From NCBI RefSeq assembly GCF_024808665.1, contig NZ_JANUBZ010000005.1:1-64000 (forward strand): a stretch of DNA of 64,000 nucleotides, written 5' to 3'. This document shows positions 35,627 to 42,530 of this stretch, one piece after another. Both the position numbers and the translations under genes were made by a program. Under the pieces are notes generated by a model that was not told the DNA's origin, made no database searches, and was given only the letters and a program-made list of their open reading frames with translations. The DNA is from Mucilaginibacter empetricola (GTDB lineage: Bacteria > Bacteroidota > Bacteroidia > Sphingobacteriales > Sphingobacteriaceae). How positions within the stretch are numbered: position 1 is the stretch's first letter; every line of letters begins with the position of its first letter.

Positions 35627-36859
35627 TTGAATTCTTATTACATCATATCGGTACTTATATTTTTGACATCTGTTTTTGCTTACATCAACGACCGTTGGAT
35701 AAAATGGCCCCCCACAATAGGTATTATGGTGATAGCACTGTTTTCTTCTATCCTGATAGCTATTACAGGTAACCTTATACCGGTTATATCAGCTAAGGCA
35801 TTGCTTTTAATAACCAATATTAATTTTGAGCAGGTGCTGATGAAAATAATGCTCAGCTTTTTATTGTTTGCCGGCTCATTGCATATTGATGCACATAAAC
35901 TTAAAAAGGAAAAATGGCCGATAATTATATTGGCCACCGCGGGTACTTTTATTTCAACATTTGTGGTGGGGGTAGTGTCATGGCAACTGTTCGGTCTTTT
36001 TGGTATACCGGTACCTTTTATCTATTGTCTTTTATTTGGAGGACTGATTTCTCCGACTGATCCCATTGCTGTTATGGGCATTCTTAAGCAGGCAGGCATA
36101 CCGCAATCGTTGGAATTAAAAATTGCAGGCGAGTCCCTTTTTAATGATGGAGTTGGCGTTGTGGTTTTTTTAACCATACTTGAAGTAGCAACAAATGGTA
36201 CCGCCCATTTTTCTGTTGAACGAACGGCATTTTTATTTTTAAAGGAAGCAGGAGGGGGATTGATATTTGGAGCCATACTGGGTTACCTGGCTTATTTTTC
36301 AATAAAATCAATTGATAACTATAGAGTAGAGGTTTTGATTACACTTACCGTAGCCACTTGCGGTTATTCGCTGGCCGATTATTTTCATTTATCTGGCCCT
36401 TTGGCCATTATTGTAGCAGGTATTATTATCGGAACAAAAGGAAAAAGTAAAGGCTTATCCGAAATCTCGAGAGATTATCTGGGCAAGTTCTGGGATTTAT
36501 TAGACGAGATTTTTAATGCCATACTTTTTTTGCTGATCGGTTTGGAGATGCTGGTTATTAAAGTTCAGCCAATTATTTTACTGATAGGATTAATAATGAT
36601 ACTATTAGTTTTATTGGCCCGCTATATTTCGGTGGTATTTCCTGTCTTGTTTTTAAAGACATGGATAAAGTTTGAAAAAAATGCAGTATTAATATTAACC
36701 TGGGGAGGTCTCAGAGGGGGCATTTCTGTAGCCCTGGCACTTTCATTACCTCAGACCATGCACCGGGATGAATTTGTATTAATTACCTATATGATAGTAG
36801 TATTTTCCATCATAGTGCAGGGATTAACCATTGGGAAGGTAGCCAAGGCGAATGTTTGA
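35627..36859 (+). CDS. CPA1-family Na+/H+ antiporter
   Basis: 410 residues with about twelve membrane helices. The ion-binding motifs are present: GGLISPTDPIAVMGIL (with the Asp after ThrAsp), ESLFNDGVGVVVF, and LTWGGLRGGISVALALSLP. This is the NhaP-type family that exchanges Na+ or K+ for H+ across the inner membrane. The only in-frame start before the first helix is TTG at 35627 (MNSYYIISVLIF). It is divergent from the carboxylase gene. Confidence 0.9.
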   Translation: MNSYYIISVLIFLTSVFAYINDRWIKWPPTIGIMVIALFSSILIAITGNLIPVISAKALLLITNINFEQVLMKIMLSFLLFAGSLHIDAHKLKKEKWPIIILATAGTFISTFVVGVVSWQLFGLFGIPVPFIYCLLFGGLISPTDPIAVMGILKQAGIPQSLELKIAGESLFNDGVGVVVFLTILEVATNGTAHFSVERTAFLFLKEAGGGLIFGAILGYLAYFSIKSIDNYRVEVLITLTVATCGYSLADYFHLSGPLAIIVAGIIIGTKGKSKGLSEISRDYLGKFWDLLDEIFNAILFLLIGLEMLVIKVQPIILLIGLIMILLVLLARYISVVFPVLFLKTWIKFEKNAVLILTWGGLRGGISVALALSLPQTMHRDEFVLITYMIVVFSIIVQGLTIGKVAKANV

Positions 36860-36923
36860 AAGTGATTTTGTTAAGTCGGTGTATCCAGAATTGGCTCAAT
36901 TAAATAAATCAAAGAATTACCAA

Positions 36924-38096
36924 TCAAATCTTCGCCCTTGTTGACAATACAACCACGCTGGCACCCATAACGGCTATAAATACAAACGACGCTCTCAAAG
37001 TCGCCAGCCCGGCAATAAAACCAATGACCGGTGGCCCAACCAAAAAGCCGATAAACCCAATGGTAGATACAGCAGCCAGGGCCACCCCAGCCGACATAGT
37101 TTTTGATTTGCCCGCAGCACTATAAACCATAGGTACAACAGATGATACACCTACGCCGACCAGTAAGAAACCCGCAATTGCCGTATAAAAATAAGGGAAT
37201 ATAACTGCTACCAGTAAGCCCGTAACGGTTAAGGAACCACTTACCTGTAAGGTCCGTTTTAGGCCAAAACGATGTGCAAAACCATCGGCAATAAACCTGC
37301 CGCCAGCCATGGTAAACATAAATGCGGTAAATCCATAGCCTTGTAAAGCAATTGGAGCCACTACAACTTTTTTGAAATAGACGACGCTCCAGTCAAACAT
37401 GGCACCCTCACAAATCATGGAGCAAAATGCTATGCTCCCCAATGTTAAAAGCGGGATCATCAATTTTAGGCGTTCGGACAGTGTTGAGGTTGATTTTACA
37501 CTATTTGAAGCAGTGCCGTAATCATCATAAAGAAAACGCGAAGCAATAGCAACCCCAACAATCAGGATACATAAAACAGTAATAAAATGGCGGAATGGAT
37601 CAACGCCTTGGGCTATCATAAAGGTGCCGATTAGGGCCCCGGTAAATCCAGCCATGCTCCACAAACCATGAAAGGTTGCCATAATAGGTTTATCGTACAT
37701 GCCTTCGTTGGCCACAGCCTGGGTATTAACAGAAATATTTACCGCATTGCTTGCAAAACCATAGCAAACCAGGCAACAGATTAATTGAAAAGTATTTTTT
37801 GCCAGCCCTAAACTTACTAACGCTGCTCCATAAAATAATATGGCCGAGAGTAGTAATCTTTTGCTTCCTATTTTAGTAATAACCCAACCCGAAAATGGAA
37901 GAGATAACATTAAACCTACCGGCAGTGAAAACAATACAGCACCTAATGCGGCGTCCGATAGTCCCATGGTCTGCTGCACCGTAGCTATACGCGATGCCCA
38001 ACTGGAAAAGCATAAACCAGCCATAAAAAATAAGGCACCAACAGCAATGCGTAATGTTGTGCGGTGTATGGCGACTGGCTTAATGGTAGAATCCAT
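36924..38096 (-). CDS. MFS transporter
   Basis: 390 residues, about twelve helices in two halves. FSLPVGLMLSLPFSGWVITKIGSKRLL has the family loop 2-3 motif (GxxxxKxGSKR). The final helices run YSAAGKSKTMSAGVALAAVST then FLVGPPVIGFIAG. The substrate is unknown; related proteins are YbjJ-like. It sits behind a near-ideal promoter and an operator-like palindrome, so it is probably an inducible efflux or uptake pump. No regulator gene is adjacent. Confidence 0.85.
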   Translation of the reverse strand: MDSTIKPVAIHRTTLRIAVGALFFMAGLCFSSWASRIATVQQTMGLSDAALGAVLFSLPVGLMLSLPFSGWVITKIGSKRLLLSAILFYGAALVSLGLAKNTFQLICCLVCYGFASNAVNISVNTQAVANEGMYDKPIMATFHGLWSMAGFTGALIGTFMIAQGVDPFRHFITVLCILIVGVAIASRFLYDDYGTASNSVKSTSTLSERLKLMIPLLTLGSIAFCSMICEGAMFDWSVVYFKKVVVAPIALQGYGFTAFMFTMAGGRFIADGFAHRFGLKRTLQVSGSLTVTGLLVAVIFPYFYTAIAGFLLVGVGVSSVVPMVYSAAGKSKTMSAGVALAAVSTIGFIGFLVGPPVIGFIAGLATLRASFVFIAVMGASVVVLSTRAKI

Positions 38097-38110
38097 ATAT
38101 GTTTATTTGA

Positions 38111-38137
38111 AACTTAGTGTATAAAATACACTAAGTT
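38111..38137. promoter_or_regulatory. Operator-like palindrome in the MFS promoter
   Basis: AACTTAGTGTAT, then AAA, then ATACACTAAGTT, a perfect 12-bp inverted repeat around a 3-base centre, 15 bases upstream of the MFS start and next to the promoter. This is the form expected for a TetR- or MarR-type repressor site. Confidence 0.75.
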
Positions 38138-38146
38138 GATTTTATA

Positions 38147-38181
38147 CAAATGTAAAGATTTTTGTAGAAAAATTGGTCAAA
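38147..38181 (-). promoter_or_regulatory. Promoter of the MFS gene
   Basis: Minus-strand TACATTTG (38147-38154) with TTTG at 38178-38181, spacer 23 bases. The start of transcription should fall at about 38140, just before the operator palindrome. Confidence 0.75.
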
Positions 38182-38213
38182 TATAAAGACCTGAGTTATT
38201 GCGTTTGGTAAGT

Positions 38214-38582
38214 TTAAAAATCCAGAATAATACAATTTATATCTTTAATACTGGCAAAGTCTTTATCTGCAGTAATTAAGGGTAGCTGTATCAACTTTGT
38301 TGAGGCAGCAATTATTGCATCAGGAAGTTTAATTTTGTTGTTTCATTTAAAGGATATTGCCAGTTCAGAAAGTGTTTGAGAGTGATTGATTTTATAACAG
38401 GTATCCAGCATTTCTCTGATCAAAGCATCTTCTTCTTCAGTTATTCCTTTTTTACTGAGCAACTCGATTTCAGTTATGTAAGAAAATGCCCAGCCAGCGG
38501 TAACAAAAGGAAGTATTAAAGGATTTTCGTTTAACAGGTAAATAAAGCAGTTGGTGTCTGCTAAATATTTAATCCCATTCAT
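38214..38582 (-). pseudogene. PIN-domain toxin interrupted by an in-frame TGA
   Basis: The frame starts MNGIKYLADTNCFIYLLNE (PIN acidic site D9) and has EIELLSKKG, then meets TGA at 38343-38345 (codon 80). In the same frame it continues NNKIKLPDAIIAASTKLIQLP, then ITADKDF and a TAA at 38214. The part after the stop is the normal C-terminal half of a PIN toxin (PDAIIAAS with the third Asp), so the full protein would be 122 residues. One base, probably CGA to TGA, would explain it. It overlaps the antitoxin gene by 14 bp. Confidence 0.75.
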
Positions 38583-38736
38583 TTCTGATAGTTTTTTGGT
38601 AATCCATACCATCTCCAAAAGTTCCTTTTAGTTTTCCATAAAAACTAAGGAGGGTCTTTTTTTTAGATTTTTGCATTTTCTTTAACGCTTTTTCTATTTC
38701 TTCGGATTGAGTATCCTTGTTAACCGTAATTACCAT
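38569..38736 (-). CDS. Antitoxin for the PIN toxin
   Basis: 55 residues starting MVITVNKDTQSEEIEKALKK and containing FYGKLKGTFGDGMDYQKTIRNEWD at the end (motif GKLKG and YQKxxRNEWD), a common Bacteroidota antitoxin for PIN toxins. Its stop overlaps the toxin start. It is complete, so the module now lacks a working toxin unless the stop is bypassed. Confidence 0.75.
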   Translation of the reverse strand: MVITVNKDTQSEEIEKALKKMQKSKKKTLLSFYGKLKGTFGDGMDYQKTIRNEWD

Positions 38737-38814
38737 ATTATCACAGACTATTGTATTACAAAAATAATAAAATCCATTGGTTATCTACTTGTAATTATTG
38801 CAGGCCATTTCAAA

Positions 38815-38838
38815 CAAAAAAGCCTTCTTTCGAAGGCT
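38815..38838 (-). terminator. Terminator of the FrnE-like gene
   Basis: AGCCTTC (38821-38827) with GAAGGCT (38832-38838), loop TTTC, and an A-run on the left that gives a U-run on the minus strand. Confidence 0.75.
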
Positions 38839-38864
38839 GTTCTCATGCATAGGTATTTAATATT

Positions 38865-39569
38865 TTAGCAGTTGCCGTCGGGGCCACAGCTTTCGCCTTC
38901 AATAATTTCAAATTTGGGCTTTGGGTGTTCATTTTGCCATTCGGCGTAGGCTTTTTGTAAGGTTTGTTCAAATACCGGTACCGCCTGTGCGCCCGATACT
39001 GCGTATTTATTATTCATCACAAAAAACGGAACACCCTTTATACCTAGCTGTTGGGCTTCTGCTATATCATGTTTTACATCGCCGGCATACGCATTGCTTT
39101 CAAGAGCTTGCCTTACTTCTGTGGTATCTAATCCTATCTCTTCGCCAAGCTTAACCAGTGTATTCACATCGTCAATGTTTTTGCCATCGGTAAAATAAGC
39201 TTTAAACAACTGCTCTTCGGCTTCAATACCTAATCCATTTTTCTTGGCCAGGTGGCTAAATCGATGAGCTTTAAAACTATTGGCAACAATGGCTTTATCA
39301 AAATTGTAGGTTAAGCCAACCTCTGCTGCCATCTGGGTAACATGTGCATTCAAATCGCGGGCATGGTCAATCGTCCATCCTTTTACATCGGCCAAATACT
39401 GATCAATATTGATAGCAGTGTTCGTCTCCAAATCGGGATTCAGCTGAAAGCTTTTCCATTCAATCTCTATCTCCTCTTTATTTTCGAATTGCTGTAAGGC
39501 ATCTTCAAATCGCCTTTTACCAATATAGCAAAACGGACACATTACGTCTGACCAGATCTCAACTTTCAT
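38865..39569 (-). CDS. FrnE-like DsbA family oxidoreductase
   Basis: 234 residues with the active-site CPFC (Cys11-Cys14) right at the N-terminus, no signal peptide. The insertion helix domain and GIKGVPFFVMNNKYAVSGAQ (cis-Pro loop) fit the FrnE group, which is cytoplasmic and linked to oxidative stress. The C-terminus is SCGPDGNC with two more Cys. It has a TAACTTTG -7 box at 39591-39598 (minus strand), about 22 bases before the start. Confidence 0.9.
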   Translation of the reverse strand: MKVEIWSDVMCPFCYIGKRRFEDALQQFENKEEIEIEWKSFQLNPDLETNTAINIDQYLADVKGWTIDHARDLNAHVTQMAAEVGLTYNFDKAIVANSFKAHRFSHLAKKNGLGIEAEEQLFKAYFTDGKNIDDVNTLVKLGEEIGLDTTEVRQALESNAYAGDVKHDIAEAQQLGIKGVPFFVMNNKYAVSGAQAVPVFEQTLQKAYAEWQNEHPKPKFEIIEGESCGPDGNC

Positions 39570-39598
39570 AGGTTTCCTTTTTTAGTGTATCAAAGTTA

Positions 39599-40270
39599 AT
39601 TTAGTATGTCAACAACATCGTAAGCAAAAAGTAAATTTTGCCTTTATTTAATCTTTAACACCAAAATTTCAGTTAGGTTTTTTGCGGGTTGTTTTTTATT
39701 GATCGATGTAGTGGCTGACGATATAACTATTAAAAGTGATTTGCTGAGTAGTAATACTGCGAACCTACAGTAAAATGATGATTTCAAAAAAGACGGAAGA
39801 GAAGAGATTAAAGGGAAGAAAATAGCAGAATATATGTCGAATAATGGAGTTGGTATATAGAATAAGCCTGTTGGTGTAATTTATTTGCCTAGATGATAAT
39901 AGATTGCGAACTTTATGTCATTGAATAACGCAGGGCATCTTTTCAATAACCTGCTGACGCAAGCATAACAGGCTTTAACCTATTCCTTATTACTGGAAAC
40001 TCACAAAAAATAGAAAAGCCAAATACCTATAAAGCTCATGCATTTGAGTCGTTTTTTTAATATTTTTCTTTTTGTAGTAAACGCTGACTTTCTCCTGATT
40101 AAAAAAAGCAAATTTTGCTTGTCAATCTATTTCTTTAAGATTCTGCCGTTAAAAAGTGGCTTTTAAATCGGTTGCTGTATTCTTCTATGCAACAAATTCT
40201 AAAATTTAATGAAGCGAATGCTGCGCTGTCTGCTAGTTGGAAGAAAACTTATTAAAAAAATTTAAAAAGT
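39599..40270. other. 670-bp gene-free region; possible decayed small gene
   Basis: No supported gene. In one plus frame, from about 39663 to 39896, coherent segments remain (FFAGCFLLIDVVADDI, then DDFKKDGREEIKGKKIAEYM and PVGVIYLPR) broken by two stops (39771 and about 39858), which may be the remains of an exported protein. The rest has nothing recognisable. Confidence 0.3.
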
Positions 40271-40303
40271 TTTGTATTTGTAATTATTATTTTACTAAGT
40301 TTG
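40271..40303 (+). promoter_or_regulatory. Promoter upstream of nagB/PIG-L
   Basis: TTTG at 40271-40274 and TAAGTTTG at 40296-40303 (spacer 21) fit the Bacteroidota consensus. Transcription should start near 40310, 160 bases before the nagB ATG. Confidence 0.75.
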
Positions 40304-40308
40304 TATTA

Positions 40309-40423
40309 GATAATGCATAACTTAGTATTACAAAACGAACTTTATTTTAACCTTATGTCGGTAAGGGTAAATTTTAATAGTTAGATTGGTTTGAATAAAT
40401 CCTCGTTTAGGCGGGGATTTTTT
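40309..40423 (+). ncRNA. Short RNA or attenuated leader before nagB
   Basis: Between the promoter and nagB there is a complete terminator: AATCCTCG (40398-40405) with CGGGGATT (40412-40419; one T-G pair), loop TTTAGG, then TTTTTT. So most transcripts could end near 40423, giving an RNA of about 115 bases, or the terminator may control read-through into nagB. No known riboswitch fold is recognised. Confidence 0.45.
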
Positions 40424-40471
40424 ATGCACTGTCTTTTTTTTATAAACTAAACACCAACACAAAACTTATTA

Positions 40472-42394
40472 ATGGCGCGATTAAATTTACTAGAAGAGAC
40501 CCGATATGAGAAATTACCGGTAACGGTATACAGCAACCAGCAAACAGCTTCGATAGCCGTAGCCGAACGGATAGCGCAGCTGATAAAAAGCAAAGGAGCC
40601 AAAGGCGAAAAAACCGTATTAGGTTTAGCCACCGGCGTAACCCCAATAGCTGTTTATGCCGAACTGGTACGCAAACATAAAGAAGAAGGGCTAAGCTTTA
40701 AAAATGTAATAACCTTTAACCTGGACGAGTACTACCCTATGCAGCCCACAGCCGCGCAGAGCTATGTAACGTTCATGAACGAAAACCTGTTCAGTCAAAT
40801 AGATATTGATAAAGCCAATGTGCATATCCCGGACGGAACGCTGTCTACCACTGAAGCGGTTGCTGCTTTTTGTTTGGACTATGAACAAAAGATCACCAAA
40901 CTGGGCGGACTGGATCTGCAGATACTGGGGATAGGCCGTACCGGCCACATCGGTTTTAACGAGCCGGGATCAGCACCCAATTCAGGCACCAGACTGGTAA
41001 CCCTTGATGATTTGACCCGCAGTGATGCTTCGCGCGATTTTGGTGGTAAACAAAATGTACCCACCAAGGCCATCACCATGGGTATCGGCACCATTTTCAA
41101 AGCAAGGGAAATCATCCTGATGGCCTGGAGCTTGAAAAAAGCACAGATCATAAAAAAAGCAGTAGAGGGCGAAATCTCCGGTGAAGTACCAGCCACCTAC
41201 CTACAATTAAGTGACCATGTAGAATTTGTGCTGGATGAACCCGCTGCCAGTTACCTAACCCGCTTTGATACTCCATGGCTGGTAAAAGATTGTATCTGGG
41301 AAAATACCCTGAAAAAGAAAGCGGTATTATGGCTGGCAGAAACGGTAAACAAACCGATACTGAAACTAACCGAAGAAGATTACAATAATCATGGCATGGC
41401 CCAACTGGCTGTAGAACAGGGACCGGTTTACAATATCAATATTGATATATTTAATCAGCTGCAACATACCATCACCGGTTGGCCGGGAGGAAAACCCAAT
41501 GCCGATGATAGCCAAAGGCCAGAAAGAGCACAACCAGCACAAAAACGGGCAATTATATTCTCCCCACACCCGGATGATGATGTGATCTCTATGGGCGGTA
41601 CATTTATTCGCCTGGTTGACCAGGGGCATGATGTGCATGTAGCTTATCAAACATCAGGCAATACGGCGGTTTGGGATGATGATGTATTACGTTTCGTAGA
41701 GTTTGCGATAGACTTTAGCCAAAGTATAGGCGAAGACAACAGCAAGCTGAAAAGTATTTATGAAGATATGCGGGCCTTTATCCCCACCAAAAAACCAAAC
41801 CAGGTAGATACCAAGGAGATAAGGGATGTAAAAGGCTTTATCCGCAAAACAGAAGCCATCTCAGGTGCACGCTATGCAGGTTTACAGGATGACCATATCC
41901 ACTTTATGGCTTTACCGTTTTATGAAACCGGTAAGATCAAAAAGAACACAGCAGGTGAAGAAGATATCCGTTTAACGATAGAACTGCTACAAAAAGTAAA
42001 ACCACAACAGGTATTTGCCGCCGGCGACTTTGCCGATCCTAACGGTACCCACCTGGTATGTTTCAATATCATTATAGCCGCCTTAAGACGACTGAAAGCA
42101 ACCGAAGATTGGGTAAAAGATTGCTGGGTATGGATGTACCGTGGGGCATGGCAGGAATTTAATATTTACGAAATAGAAATGGCTGTACCACTATCACCGC
42201 AGGAAGTGATCCGTAAACGAAACGCCATCTTTAAACACCAAAGCCAAAAGGACAGACCGGTTTTCCCGGGTGATGATGCAAGGGAGTTTTGGGTGAGGGC
42301 TGAAGATCGTACAAAAGAAACAGCGCACTATTATGATAAGCTAGGTATGGCGGAGTATGAGGCGATGGAAGCTTTTGTGAGATATCATTACTAA
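40472..42394 (+). CDS. nagB: Glucosamine-6-phosphate deaminase fused to a PIG-L deacetylase domain
   Basis: 640 residues. The N-terminal half (about 1-270) is NagB: VLGLATGVTPIAVYAEL, FNLDEYYPM, then LGIGRTGHIGFNEPGSAPNSGTR (about 150-172, shown as motifs), ending near VEGEISGEVPATYLQLSDHV. It converts glucosamine-6-phosphate to fructose-6-phosphate and ammonia. Position of E. coli Asp141 is Thr here (GRTGH for GNDGH); B. subtilis has Asn. A linker leads to the second domain (about 355-640), PIG-L/LmbE-type zinc deacetylase: SPHPDDDVISMGG at about 364-376. PIG-L enzymes remove N-acetyl groups from GlcNAc compounds, so the two activities fit one pathway. Such fusions are known in Bacteroidota. 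Confidence 0.92.
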   Translation: MARLNLLEETRYEKLPVTVYSNQQTASIAVAERIAQLIKSKGAKGEKTVLGLATGVTPIAVYAELVRKHKEEGLSFKNVITFNLDEYYPMQPTAAQSYVTFMNENLFSQIDIDKANVHIPDGTLSTTEAVAAFCLDYEQKITKLGGLDLQILGIGRTGHIGFNEPGSAPNSGTRLVTLDDLTRSDASRDFGGKQNVPTKAITMGIGTIFKAREIILMAWSLKKAQIIKKAVEGEISGEVPATYLQLSDHVEFVLDEPAASYLTRFDTPWLVKDCIWENTLKKKAVLWLAETVNKPILKLTEEDYNNHGMAQLAVEQGPVYNINIDIFNQLQHTITGWPGGKPNADDSQRPERAQPAQKRAIIFSPHPDDDVISMGGTFIRLVDQGHDVHVAYQTSGNTAVWDDDVLRFVEFAIDFSQSIGEDNSKLKSIYEDMRAFIPTKKPNQVDTKEIRDVKGFIRKTEAISGARYAGLQDDHIHFMALPFYETGKIKKNTAGEEDIRLTIELLQKVKPQQVFAAGDFADPNGTHLVCFNIIIAALRRLKATEDWVKDCWVWMYRGAWQEFNIYEIEMAVPLSPQEVIRKRNAIFKHQSQKDRPVFPGDDAREFWVRAEDRTKETAHYYDKLGMAEYEAMEAFVRYHY

Positions 42395-42406
42395 ATCACA
42401 ATCCCC

Positions 42407-42521
42407 GCGTCATTGCGAGGTACGAAGCAATCTCTACATAGGCAGAGCAAATATGCAAGGTTCATTACCATTCTTTCCTCTCTGTATAGCTTAGAGATTG
42501 CTTCGTACCTCGCAATGACGC
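42407..42521. repeat. Long inverted-repeat element (GCGTCATTGCGAGG type)
   Basis: A perfect 29-bp inverted repeat: left arm 42407-42435 (starts GCGTCATTGCGAGG), right arm 42493-42521 (ends CTCGCAATGACGC), loop 57 bases. It lies between the convergent nagB and uvrA genes. CGTCATTGCGAG palindromes are a recurrent intergenic type in several bacterial groups as I recall. Confidence 0.85.
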
Positions 42522-42530
42522 TTTTATATT

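Noticed and set aside
40439..40646. Two minus-strand frames over the nagB start
   Set aside because: They overlap a well-supported nagB and have no recognisable domains.
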